Notes under the pieces: model-generated
Told to the model about the DNA's origin: nothing
Databases searched by the model: none
Seen by the model: the letters and a program-made list of their open reading frames with translations, nothing else
Program-made: the position numbers and the translations under genes
Part shown: one piece after another, positions 14,292 through 24,283 of the stretch
Numbering within the stretch: the stretch's first letter is position 1
Layout: every line of letters starts with the position of its first letter
Assembly (NCBI GenBank): GCA_905331475.1
Contig: CAJNYU010000040.1
Location: forward strand, 45,248-109,247
DNA length: 64,000 nt
Reading direction: 5' to 3'
Source: Rotaria socialis
Taxonomy: Eukaryota; Rotifera; Eurotatoria; Philodinida; Philodinidae

Positions 14292-14642
14292 ATGAACGAT
14301 CCATCATTTTCGTCTGAAAATGTTCATGCTCCTACTTGTTGTTCATCATCGTCAACACCACCGATGCCAATGTTGACAACAGACGATTATCTTGATGGTC
14401 TTCATTGTGTTCATGAAGCTCAAAAAGTAAAAGCAAAACCAGAAGAAATTATATATAAATTACGTCTTTACCTTGAAGATAAAGTTGGTGGCAAAAATAT
14501 TTTAAATACAATTTTAACACTTATTCGTACGAAACAAATCATGGATTTTAGCAATCATAAAGAGTTTGAATATTGCACGAGTTTATTACCACTTTTTATG
14601 ATTATTATTTGTCTGGAAAATTCACTTGTCCAACAAAGATGA
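14292..14642 (+). CDS. Hypothetical protein, 116 aa, single exon
   Basis: An intronless ORF of 116 aa with a Ser/Pro/Cys-rich N terminus (residues 1-30). A mixed-charge helical middle follows, containing DDYLDGLHCVHEAQKVKAKP and KLRLYLEDKVGGKN, and a hydrophobic patch lies near the C terminus (LLPLFMIIICLEN). No family recognised. The codon-like use of the central part (about residues 30-90) is convincing, while the last 25 residues could be intronic or chance extension. A polyadenylation-like AATAAA occurs about 100 nt downstream (14742-14747), consistent with a short gene. Confidence 0.45.
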   Translation: MNDPSFSSENVHAPTCCSSSSTPPMPMLTTDDYLDGLHCVHEAQKVKAKPEEIIYKLRLYLEDKVGGKNILNTILTLIRTKQIMDFSNHKEFEYCTSLLPLFMIIICLENSLVQQR

Positions 14643-15067
14643 AGAATTGATGACACAGTGATTGATTGTTGTATATTCTATTTTAATCAGAAATACGTGT
14701 ACCCGGTCCTAGTGAAACTATTTTTCTGTTTCTTGACTTTCAATAAAATTGATGAAAAAAGATACTTTTATTTTAAGAAATTATTATTGGAACACCATGA
14801 CCCGTATGTTACTCTTATGAGCAAAGGTCATTGTTAGTTTATAGTAAAATAATAAAAAAATAGATGTGACAAATCAGGTAGGTGATAATACATTTAGGTC
14901 ATTATAGTACGTCTTTTGATTTCCTCAGAACTCTTAGTTGCATTTTATTGCACAGACGTAGAAATAAAAAATAATTATTTTAAAATTTTAATCAATAATT
15001 ATATAGATTAGTGTAGAATTTACAACAAGACGACAAATGTATATTTTATTGTACAGTTGGCATTGTT
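14643..15067. other. Intergenic, nothing recognised
   Basis: AT-rich 425-bp gap between two convergent genes. It contains A/T-rich polyadenylation-like signals only. Confidence 0.4.
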
Positions 15068-15793
15068 TCAATAGGGAGGACCATATTGATTTTGAGGTGG
15101 GCGATAACCAGAGCCACCAACACGACCATCACCATTGAGATCCATATGTGTAACTTTTTCTAATTGATTAATCAATCCACCACCCATACCACCCCCTTGA
15201 TATGGAGCAGGTGCATAGCCGGGTGCACCGTATTGATTCATTGGTGGTGGAGCATAACCACCACCATATTGATTATAGTTCGGAGGGTAACCAGGGCCAC
15301 CATAATTTGGAGGAACCGGTGGACCACAGTATTGATTATATTGCGGAGGATAACTAGGAGGTCCATATTGGTTAGGAGGTGGGGCATAACCAGCACCACC
15401 ACCAACACGTCCATCGCCGTTAAGATCCATATGTGTAACTTTTTCTAATTGATTCATCATACCACCTCCAGCACCGTGAGCTTGTCCGTAGCCACCACCA
15501 TATCCCTGGCGACCTATTTTCGATCGATAAAACTGATTTTTATCAATCATGGTTACATTTAGAAAAAGAATCCATACCTGAACCAATGACACCATCACCA
15601 TTTAAATCGATACCAACTTTCTTTTCAATTTGTTTTGTTATGAAATCTATTCAGAAGAAAATTTCTATCAATCAATTCTTACACTAGGTGATCTATGAAA
15701 GTAAACACTGAGACAGTGAATACTTCTCTTATTAGTTCATAGCAATCCTTTGATAAAAACTATCGAAATCAAATTTAAGATAAACTTACTCAT
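15068..15793 (-). CDS. Gly/Tyr/Pro-rich protein with three DLNGDG calcium-loop motifs
   Basis: Three exons (15793-15790, 15646-15578, 15513-15068) encode 172 aa. The first coding exon is only ATGA. Three copies of a short helix plus half EF-hand-like loop occur: KKVGIDLNGDGVIG, then NQLEKVTHMDLNGDGRVGG twice (around residues 42-62 and 143-163). They are separated by repetitive linkers of Gly, Tyr, Pro, Gln and Asn (NQYGPP and related). Asp-x-Asn-Gly-Asp-Gly is the classic start of an EF-hand calcium loop, but the paired second helix is missing, so calcium binding is only suggested. It could be a matrix-like or scaffold protein; there is no signal peptide. Function unknown. Confidence 0.7.
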
Positions 15794-16562
15794 GTTGTTT
15801 TGTTTTTTGTTGATGTGGGTAGTAGAAAAACTTGAGAATAATATATGATAATGTTTGGATTGGGTTATTTATACACTTTTCTCGGTAGATTACGACGAAA
15901 TAAACGATAAAACTTGCTCAGTATGCCTACCCGCCTGCTTTTTCTTTTCTTCTGGCTACCCTTTTCTTTTTCTTTTCCCGTTCTTCTCTGAGTCAACAAC
16001 ATCTAATATGACAGATATGGTATCAACGTTGACGTCAATTTTTAACATTAGTCAGTCTAGCTCGTAGGACGTCATCCAGCGACATGCTTTCGTCACTATT
16101 CTTTCTTTCACATATTTTATTTTACATGAATAACTACTGATGTTTGAGGTTGTCAAATAGAAAAAACGACTGTTAAGCGCTATTGGCCTTGAATAATTCT
16201 ATATAGGCTATAGTGACAATTCGAATGATGTCAGATTTTTCTCGGTGATAGTTTGAATTTCAAAAAATATTGACTTTCATTCAAAATTGATATCAACATA
16301 CTTGAGAACTCTAAATCGGCAATGCGATATCTATATTGACAAAATACAACTTTTCACTCAATTTTTTTCACAACACGAAAGAAGACTTACGTTTAACCAT
16401 ACTCTGCTATCTAGAGCATTATATAATCATTTCGAAGCCTTTACTGACAGATTCTTGGTATTGTTCGTCGATTGATATCAAGATAGGGAGAGAACTCTGG
16501 CAGGAATTGATGTTATGATAGCCTCTAGAACAATACTCACGAAGTCTGAAGGGTTTAATAAT
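15794..16562. other. Intergenic, upstream of the DLNGDG gene
   Basis: AT-rich. The small ORFs here show no family resemblance. It probably contains the promoter of the gene on the minus strand. Confidence 0.4.
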
Positions 16563-17586
16563 GGTTGCCAACTGTTAAGGTCTCCAATGGGGTACAATTC
16601 TTTTCATAATGGGGTACGCTCGTGGGGGACAAAGTGTTTTTACAAGACAAGGAATTGATGTCACGAAACGGCTGGCAATAGCATTTTTAGCGAGAGAAAG
16701 ATCACGTTCAACTGCCTGTGTGCAAGACATAATCTGGAATGTTTGCTTTCAAACAAATGAGTTCGCAGTTATTGCTGTTTTCAACATATTTTTGTTCAAA
16801 AGATAAAACAAAAATGTTTAATTAGAAAAAAACGCTCTGTATTCACATTAACTGACGCACATCTTTTTTTCATGACGGTACTGCTATTTACTTTTGGCAA
16901 GTTTGACCCATTCTGGTTGCGACTGTACAAATAAATCATAATCTTCACATTTCAGCTTAGTATTCAACTTCAACCTAACTTTTCATTCAGCCGCAGCTGT
17001 CTCAGTTGACATCGAGTTTCGACTTGGTGTCCATGCGTGCTTCATATGACTGAATCACCACCGAAGCAGACAAAAATTTGGAAAAGCACGTTTAAACGTT
17101 CAAAATGAGACGGTCATTGTGCGCCATTAGCGCTCATTAAAAACCGGCAAGAAAGGCGTTATGTATTCAAAATTTTCATTTTTAGAGCGTGAAGCCGGCG
17201 GAGAACTCCAGTTTTTGAGTGCTAAGCTGCATTGTTTTTACATTATAGAATAAAAGTGTGCTTTAACATTAAAAACTGAATTTTCCCGTCTTTTTTACGC
17301 TCTGAAAGTACAAATTTTGAACATAAAATGTGCTTCTTGCGGTTTTTTAATAAGCGCTAATGGCTCACAACCATGGTTCTATTTTGAGCGTTTAAACGCG
17401 TTTTTCCAAATTTTTGACTCCTTGGGCAGCCGGTTAATATGATTAACACTTTTATCTCCACAAGAAAAACGGTAGTTAAAGCCAAAAATGTCATTGATTT
17501 ATATCGAAAGGTGATTGATATATATACTGTAAAGGGAAAAGTCCAAGTGGGGTACTGTATCTCAAAATGGGGTACAGTTGGCAACC
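16563..17586. mobile_element. Composite element with 13-bp inverted ends (non-autonomous)
   Basis: The left end GGTTGCCAACTGT (16563-16575) is repeated inverted as ACAGTTGGCAACC at 17574-17586. Inside both ends, two GGGGTAC motifs about 20-25 bp apart occur in the same orientation (left: around 16589 and 16612; right: around 17549 and 17571). The interior has no transposase ORF but carries a second, palindromic element at 17061-17433. No target-site duplication is obvious, so the outer limits are tentative. Confidence 0.4.
17061..17433. mobile_element. Degenerate palindromic MITE related to the 55.1-kb copy
   Basis: Two arms of roughly 145 bp (17061-17206 and 17287-17433) are inverted copies of each other at moderate identity. 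Shared blocks are AAATTTGGAAAA, CGTTTAAACG, GCCATTAGCGCT, TTAAAAA and AGAGCGT. The outer end CCGAAGCAGACAAA / CTCCTTGGGCAGCC resembles the CCCAAGCAGACAAAC terminus of the element at 55104-55229. No coding capacity. Confidence 0.6.
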
Positions 17587-17600
17587 CTGGATGGGACTTT

Positions 17601-17799
17601 AACTTTAATAAAAGTATTGTAAAAATGAAAGGTAAGTTTTAGCTCTTTATGTACGGTTATATATGGTTCTTAGTGTAACTTTAAACTTTAAACTCTGCTT
17701 ATTAAAGTTTAAAGTTTAACGTTACTGTAAAAATTATATAGAACCGTACATAAAGAGCTAAAACTTACTTTTCATTTTTACAGTACTTTTATTAAAGTT
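17601..17799. repeat. Long near-perfect hairpin (foldback element)
   Basis: The arms are 17601-17692 and 17702-17799 with a 9-nt loop. The arm begins AACTTTAATAAAAGTAYTGT and includes AGCTCTTTATGTACGGTT. The arms agree over about 90 bp with few mismatches and one small variable stretch near the loop. Such a structure is expected for a foldback/MITE copy, or for the source of a long double-stranded RNA. Confidence 0.75.
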
Positions 17800-20647
17800 A
17801 AAATGCCACCCCTACGTAGGATTTACGAAAATACCCATTATTGCTGGTGACTTTATTGTCTAAATTTCGTTAAAATTACGACAATTTGAAAAATAGTAGA
17901 AACTAATATATTTGGTTGAAACACACATTCCCTTCATTCATCGGTTAATACAAAGCTAAAAGTTACTATAAAAATATTCTAAGTATCACATCTTGAGTGT
18001 ATGGGTTCCGGGTCAAATATGTACGGCAAGAAACAGTCTGATTCGGTGATTTTCCATCGAATTCTGGAAGCAGTATTCCGAAAAGTTTTTTGGCCTCCGT
18101 TTCCAGGGTAAAAATATATTATTTTAATAAGATCATCTTATTAAGATGAAATAGTTGTTGGTTAGAATTTTTAAAATACATCTTGTTCGATTATCATTTT
18201 TATAACAATTATTAGATCAACGTAAATAAGCGAATCTGTTTAAGTTTGTCAAACTCAATTCCCAGAATATTATGTAACTGATACTTTTCAACAAATAATT
18301 GTTTTAATGATACATAAATTAGAGTTAGCAAGTGCAAGAAAGTTACCAAACGATAAATATTGTTGTCGGTGAAGTTAAAACACTAAATAACGAACTTTCA
18401 TGAAAAAATGAGTAGGTTAGATTCTTTGATCCTAGATAATAATTTGAAATTTATTCACAAAGCAAATAGGAGAACATTCTTCATTTATATCGAAATATTC
18501 CTGATCTCGAAACTTAGTCGTTCAAAAGTAACAACTTGCTAATTCGCAGAGCATCGCCATCTTGCGCCATACTTATTTTAGAATTTCTAGCATTGGAAAT
18601 AGGTGGTAAAATATCTTATACTTCAAAAAATAATTGCATTCCAGAGTGAATTTAAAGAGCAACAACTTGTCTTCGTTTCAAAGTATGCAGTGAAATGAAT
18701 CAATTGAATTCTGTTCTATTATAAATTTAAAACAGAGTTTTCATTTGATTTTCAAAATTACATCGAAAATATTTAATTGTGTTTAATCGTAGAAGAGACA
18801 CTCACCAGACACAATCTTCGTAAAGTCACTCGATACTTTTTCTATGATGTATGAATTAAATTATATTTGTGTAACACATAATTTTGAGTAATAAATTGTA
18901 ACTCGAATTTATCATAAAAATATCACAGACATTTGATTGTTTCATGAAATTACCGTGTTTTTTTCCTCTGAGAATCTGAATAAGAACTGAATATAATCAA
19001 TATGCCATCCTAACAGAAAATCCCATACTTAGAATTAGAGAATCACATTTTAACAAACATGATTATTAAAATTCAGGTGGCTTGTAGGTTCTCGACTTAC
19101 ACAATAGGAAAAACAGACAACGGGTAAAATATTAATATCTTTGAATTAGTATTAATGAATGTGTCTGAAAGTATTTCATATTTTAAAAAGGTAGATACAT
19201 CGTTTTCATGATTGTATTTCAACACTCCATTGATTTCAAGCTATGAGTAGAGATATATTTTATCTTTCAATTTAGATCACTTCAAGCAAATTTCATTCCT
19301 TTGTTTTTTTCTAAAATATACAATTATTTAAGTGACTAGAAACTTTGCCTAGCCAATTGTCTTAATCGAACTATTACACGTTGTTTAGTTTCACGAAGTT
19401 TTGTATTTATAAGATCTGAGCAATATAAGCTGCGTTCGAATCAAATTCTGCTGAATCTTTTTATTCAAATTTTCGTTATAGAAAAAAAAACTAAGGATTC
19501 GAATTTGAGAATGAAAATGTTGATCATTTATAAACAGTAAGCAAGACGAAGGTTTTTTTTATCTGATTGTGTTATCCATTTTCACGAAAACTTGACAACC
19601 GTGAAAAACCTATAACATATTTCACATCCGTTGGGCTTGAAGTTAGATAGTGTTACCACCAGTATTACTCTATGAAAATAATATTTGACTTATCGATCAT
19701 AGGTTATGATAAAAGTAAACACGCAGTATTGCGAGTCTAATAAATTGTGATTTATACAATGATTTTTCTGACTACCGTTCTAAGCTTTATGTATAGTTGG
19801 GATTTTAAACAAATTTTCCAGTTGATACTTATATGTGTCTATTGACGAAAGTATCGAAAGTTTACGGTATTCATATTGTATTTTGTTCAGCGAAATAACT
19901 TGTAACAACCACCATCAATAAATTCGTATATTACTCGATTTAAATCAGAATGATCTCTTACAACTATCGAAATAGGTACTTCATCGTTGCCATCAGAAAA
20001 AAGCATTTTTTTGTATAAGAGTCAACTTAAAACAATTGTGTCGATCACATTACATCTCGACCTATCAAAGTATGATCTTATTTGGCTCAACATTATTCAA
20101 TTGTAACTAATAAATCAGTGAGATCATTTTCAATAAAAATACCGATTATTGTCTCTTTAAAAAAAAGAAATTAGCAGCTGTTTATGAATATCGAGATTGC
20201 TTCTATCATTAACATTTTATAAATTTTGATGTTCTAGAACTTTTTTCTTCTCACATCGATAAGCAGTACGTCGTTTGATTGTAAATGTATTGAGTCGAAC
20301 AATTGAAAACAAATGTAATTCTATTACTTTTATGAATGGTTTATTCTTCATTATTTCAAAAATGAATCATTGTCTTTTTTTCTTTTTATTTAATTGAAAA
20401 GTGTTGCTCTGGTAGGTCGATGTTACCATCAACCCACACGATTTCGTCATCGCAACATGTATTTGATCAGTAAAGATCATTTACCTCTTGGTAAGTTGTA
20501 ATAAGCAATTTTTCTTGTTGAGATATGGGGCACGATATTTCTTCTGTCCTTACGCGTTTCACATTTTTTCCGTTCTTTGCGAGCCTTGGAGTGAGCGATG
20601 TGTCATTGGAGCCGCAATTTCGTGCTTTCCTATCCTCCAAGATAGGC
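17800..20647. other. Intergenic AT-rich stretch
   Basis: No coding gene recognised. A segment at about 18401-18720 has a diverged second copy at 21514-21945, on the other side of the U2 gene. Sequence just before 20648 should hold the snRNA promoter, but I cannot point to a proximal sequence element with confidence. Confidence 0.4.
18401..18720. repeat. Duplicated non-coding segment, copy 1
   Basis: The stretch starting TGAAAAAATGAG, through GTTAGATTCTTT, CTAGATAATAATTT and AAATTTATT, and a second block ending in GTGAAATGAATCAATT, recurs in the same order at 21514-21945. Identity is about 75-80% over the best 110 bp by eye. No reading frame is conserved. Confidence 0.55.
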
Positions 20648-20838
20648 ATCGCTTCTCGGCCTTTTCGACTAAGATCAAAATGTAGTATCTGTTCTCGTCG
20701 GCTTGAAAGCCGGCGCTGGTCCCATTGGGGCCAGGCTCTTTCAAGCGGATTTTTGGACATCGGCCAAGATCACCCGGGTTCACTCGGACCTGTGCCACGA
20801 ATCGCCTTGACACTGCAGTGCCGTCGAGTTCGGTCCAC
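20648..20838 (+). ncRNA. U2: U2 spliceosomal snRNA
   Basis: It starts ATCGCTTCTCGGCCTTTT, the conserved U2 5' end, and continues CTAAGATCA with the branch-site-pairing GTAGTATCTGTTC. Stem IIa can be drawn around CGGCTTGAAAGCCGG and stem IIb around CTGGTCCCATTGGGGCCAG. The Sm site GATTTTTGGA is intact. The last stem carries the TGCAGT loop seen in U2 of other animals. The RNA is about 190 nt, close to the usual 185-190. Loop I has one or two extra nucleotides (TTTTCGACTAAG, CAAAATGTAG). The 3' end is placed at ACTC before a separate CCCG..CGGG hairpin (about 20840-20866) and is approximate. Protein ORFs overlapping here are chance frames. Confidence 0.93.
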
Positions 20839-22079
20839 TCCCGTCTCTTTCGGGAAACGGGAACCCTCTTCTTATAAAATAAAAAATACAATAAAATATC
20901 AAGTTCGATCTATTTTCACAAATTCTTTAAATACAAAAATTACATTTAGTAATGATTTAGTAATGAAGCAAATGATTTCATCGTTCGCCTGTTTAAATTT
21001 CGATTTATCTATAATGATAATAGATCGAAAAATCACGATTTTATTTTGAAATCTTTCAAATTCAGATACTCTCAACGAATAAATTCTTGATGGTTTTAAT
21101 AATACATTAACAAATACTCGATTTGTTTCACCAATCAGTTCAACAACATCCAGATCTTTAAATTATGATGAACTCCTCGCGTTGATCAATCATGATCATT
21201 TGATATATTAAAGATCTTTTATGCTCTATTAATCCGAACATTAGATTTTATTTCATCGATTAACACTAAACAATTGACTTGACATACATGTTTACAATGA
21301 AATAATCCTGTTTACCATATTATTGATCTATTTGTTAAGCATAACTATGGAACAATAAGCTTGAACAAACATAACTATTCAAAAAACTTTTTGTCTTGTT
21401 TAAAGATAATGGCCGATCGATCTTTCAAATGTGTTCATTATGTTTATGAAATGGTTTATTTAAGGATTACGAAATAACTCTGTGAGTTTTGCTGAGAAAG
21501 ATTCAATGATTTCTTGAAAAAATGAGTCAGTTAGATTCTTTTCTTCTAGATAATAATTTTAAATTTATTAACAAAACAAATAGGAAAACAGTCTTAATTT
21601 AGATCGAAGTATATTGATAGCTAATCGTGCAATTGTGTTTCATATCATAGTGGTATCGAGATGAAAATCAGAATAGAGCAAAGTGCTTTTTCGTTGGAAG
21701 AGTTCTTTCTCGAAATCTTTGTTCAAAGTCACAGCTTGCTCGTTTATTGACTGTGAACATTTTGCGTCATATTTAATTTATTTCTGTTGTAGAATTTATG
21801 GAATTGTAACTAGGTAGCAAAAGTAAAATATCCCATCAATGAAAAATATTGAATGCCAGACTCGATTTGAAGAATGATAACTTGTTTTCATTTCAAAATA
21901 AACAGTGAATGAATCAATTTATTCGCCTCCATTTTATTCATCACCAACTGACTACAAGATACGAGCTCGACTTTAATTAAATGAGCACGCAACGCAACTG
22001 CTGGACGTACCATTATGTCACTGTTTTTTGTTCAAATGCGTAGACGAACAAATGATACGATTTTAAAGTTTCTCTTGAA
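20839..22079. other. Intergenic stretch downstream of U2
   Basis: A CCCG..CGGG hairpin directly follows the snRNA, perhaps part of a 3'-end signal. The rest is AT-rich and contains copy 2 of the duplicated segment. No gene recognised. Confidence 0.4.
21514..21945. repeat. Duplicated non-coding segment, copy 2
   Basis: Diverged copy of 18401-18720 in the same orientation. It shares TGAAAAAATGAG, CTAGATAATAATTT, ACAAATAGGA, a TTTGCGYCAT-like motif and GTGAATGAATCAATT. It is about 110 bp longer than copy 1, so it carries insertions. Confidence 0.55.
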
Positions 22080-22244
22080 TTGCAAAATCACATAAATGTT
22101 AAATCGAATAGTTTGCGGAGACTAAGCTCAGAAATTAATATTTCTAGTGGTACAGTTAAATTGTTTTTATTGGAGATGATCCAACAAAAATCTAATCCAT
22201 ATGTTCGCGATGATACAATATTTATTAAAATCATGGTTGATGTT
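22080..22244 (+). pseudogene. C-terminal MATH-domain fragment of a TRAF-like protein, cut by assembly gap
   Basis: The frame reads LRRLSSEINISSGTVKLFLL, then EMIQQKSNPYVRDDTIFIKI and MVDV, and runs into the N block. The last strand of TRAF/MATH domains ends in a very similar way (NPYVRDDTMFIK-I/V-VD), and E3-ligase-like TRAF proteins are numerous in bdelloids. Upstream I see no continuation in frame and no RING or zinc fingers, so this is a truncated copy or the last exon of a gene broken by the gap. Direct sequence support is limited to about 45 residues. Confidence 0.5.
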
Positions 22245-22344
22245 NNNNNNNNNNNNNNNNNNNNNNNNNNNNNNNNNNNNNNNNNNNNNNNNNNNNNNNN
22301 NNNNNNNNNNNNNNNNNNNNNNNNNNNNNNNNNNNNNNNNNNNN
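22245..22344. other. Assembly gap (100 N)
   Basis: Exactly 100 undetermined bases, the conventional size for a gap of unknown length. Features spanning it cannot be judged. Confidence 0.99.
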
Positions 22345-23100
22345 CTATGTGAATATGATTTTTTTAAATTTTAGATGCTGGCCGTTCGTCTTTTTAGTGA
22401 AGGTTTTTTTGTGATGTATGCCGCTGTCTTTTCTTCGTTCTCTATTTGTGTCAATAAAAGAAAAGAAGAGACTTTTCACCGAAAGAGCATAAAACGTGTA
22501 CTCATCCAAGGTTTCATTTGAGTAGATGGCTTTCATGAAGAGAATGGGTAAAAAGAGCGTCTCTGCTATTTTTAACAGTGCGTTAAAATGAATTGAAAAA
22601 CAAGAGTTAAAATCAACATAATCGAATAGCATGCTTTTTTTTAAAACATGCCTATAGATTTAACTATACATACAAAGCAACCAAGACACTACTAGAATGA
22701 AATTACTTATTTCTTCATAAATTAAATTTTTTACTCATATTAAATCAAACTTATGTAAACACACTCATAATACTATTAATTTGTCCGCTTGGGTATTGTC
22801 TTCAAAACTGGAGATCTTCTATAGCGATCTTTAATATAATTCGATGTAAAAAATATTTTTCAAATTTTCATTATATGAGACTATAGATTGAAGTTTGAAC
22901 TACATATAGATTATGGAATGAATATATTGTAAAATTGAGGGCTACCGCTTTGAATATTCGTTCAGAATATATGTTCTTCTGAGGAATAATAGAGCACGTA
23001 ACATTTTAAGTGAAACCAATGAATTCTTATATAATCTTTCACAATAGTGTCATTAGCATTCAGCTGATAATAAATAATGTTTTTGATATTAAAAGCAATC
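22345..23100. other. Intergenic after the gap
   Basis: No coding segment recognised. The missing end of the MATH fragment may have been lost in the gap. Confidence 0.35.
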
Positions 23101-23993
23101 TCATAAGTTATCTTTATTTATTTCATAAATCTCAGGAGGCGACTTGATTACTCCTGTTTCTCTTTCTCTTATATAACCAAATGAATTATTTATATATTGA
23201 ATACCATGACCAATATCCAATTCCATTTTGACTGTGAGCTAATAAATACAAAAATAAAAAACAAGATAAATTTCTTTTGAAGCATAGAATGTTTATTCAG
23301 TAGTACTAACCAAATATGTGTACTTGTGGTTTAATTAATTTCAATTGCTCATTTAATAATTCAGTTCCAGCCACTAATGAAAAATTCGCTGTCATTGTTC
23401 CATTCTTCTATGCGTGGTGTACCTTTTCGACTGTCAAGCCATTTTTGTCGACGAAGAGACATTTCATCGATATATGCTTTCATTAATTTTCTATATTAAG
23501 ATAAAAGTCGAGTAAATTTAGTAATAATGCTAATCACACATACTTGCTTGTTAAAACATGTGAAAATGTAATGATTTTCGAATTATTTCTATTTTCTTTA
23601 AAACTAGATGTTGTGGTACTTCCTGTTTACTTATGAAAAGAAAAATAGAATTTAAAATATACATCTTAGTTTTTCTTACATTAGTCCATTAACATGAATA
23701 ATAGTCATTCCAGAGTTATAAATCACTTGTGACGTTAAGAGCTGTATTGCATAAATATTTTATTCGGACAGATAAACTTAAGAGTAGTAACATCCGATTT
23801 GGTATGTACGCCAAAATGTTTTCGCAAGTTTTCAGTATCTAGAGAAAATCAAATAAATTTATATGAGTAAATAATGATCATAATGCATACTGGAATTTTT
23901 CTATAGAATTATCAATATGCAATTCTTCATCTTCTCTACCGGATCGTGTCCATAATTCATGATTACCCGGACAATAATAAACATCTCTAAAAT
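23101..23993 (-). pseudogene. Calcineurin-like metallophosphoesterase pseudogene
   Basis: Reading 5' to 3' on the minus strand: DVYYCPGNHELWTRSG carries the GNHE metal/phosphate motif. Then come RKHFGVHTKSD, a TFSHVLTSK block corresponding to the SH-F-LPR region, MSLRRQKWLDSRKGTPRIEEW, NFSLVAGTELLNEQLKLIKP, HIFG, and finally INNSFGYIRERETGV before a stop at 23101. At least two single-base insertions break the frame, one after the EEWN block and one after the HIFG exon. The usual GHSH metal motif reads HSQ. The 5' part, which should carry the first metal motif, is missing, and the break coincides with a palindromic MITE at 23994. The family is the Icc/YkuE-like phosphoesterases. I infer a dead gene. 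Confidence 0.65.
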
Positions 23994-24283
23994 TGAGGGA
24001 TGTCATAATATCCACAACTTGGGTATCGAGATGAATACCCAGATCGGATACCCAGTTGCATGGATATCTATGCAGTAAACAAATCTGTATCTATCGATAA
24101 ATATTGGAATAAAGCTGACTACATGAATACAATAAATTTAAACATAGCATCACGTTTCCTTACTTATAATTATAAAGATACGTATTCCTACAATAGGGTA
24201 TCCATTTTAGATATCCACTTGCATGGATATCGTGACTGGTATGTCGACGATACCCAGTGTTAGGATATTATGACATCTCTGTT
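23994..24283. mobile_element. Palindromic MITE, about 290 bp
   Basis: The terminal inverted repeats share GATGTCATAATATCC, and the arms continue with matching blocks (TGGGTATCG, ATACC, ATATCCATGCA / TGCATGGATAT) for about 75 bp each (23994-24072 and 24205-24283). The middle of about 130 bp has no transposase. The short ORF inside is a chance frame. It sits exactly where the metallophosphoesterase homology ends. Confidence 0.75.

Noticed and set aside
15164..15448. 94-codon plus-strand ORF
   Set aside because: Antisense shadow of the Gly/Tyr/Pro-rich gene; composition mirrors its repeats.
20467..21049. ORFs of 65-174 codons on both strands
   Set aside because: They overlap the U2 snRNA; the GC-rich RNA sequence keeps frames open by chance.
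24060..24263. 67-codon ORF
   Set aside because: It lies inside the palindromic MITE and is a product of its arms.
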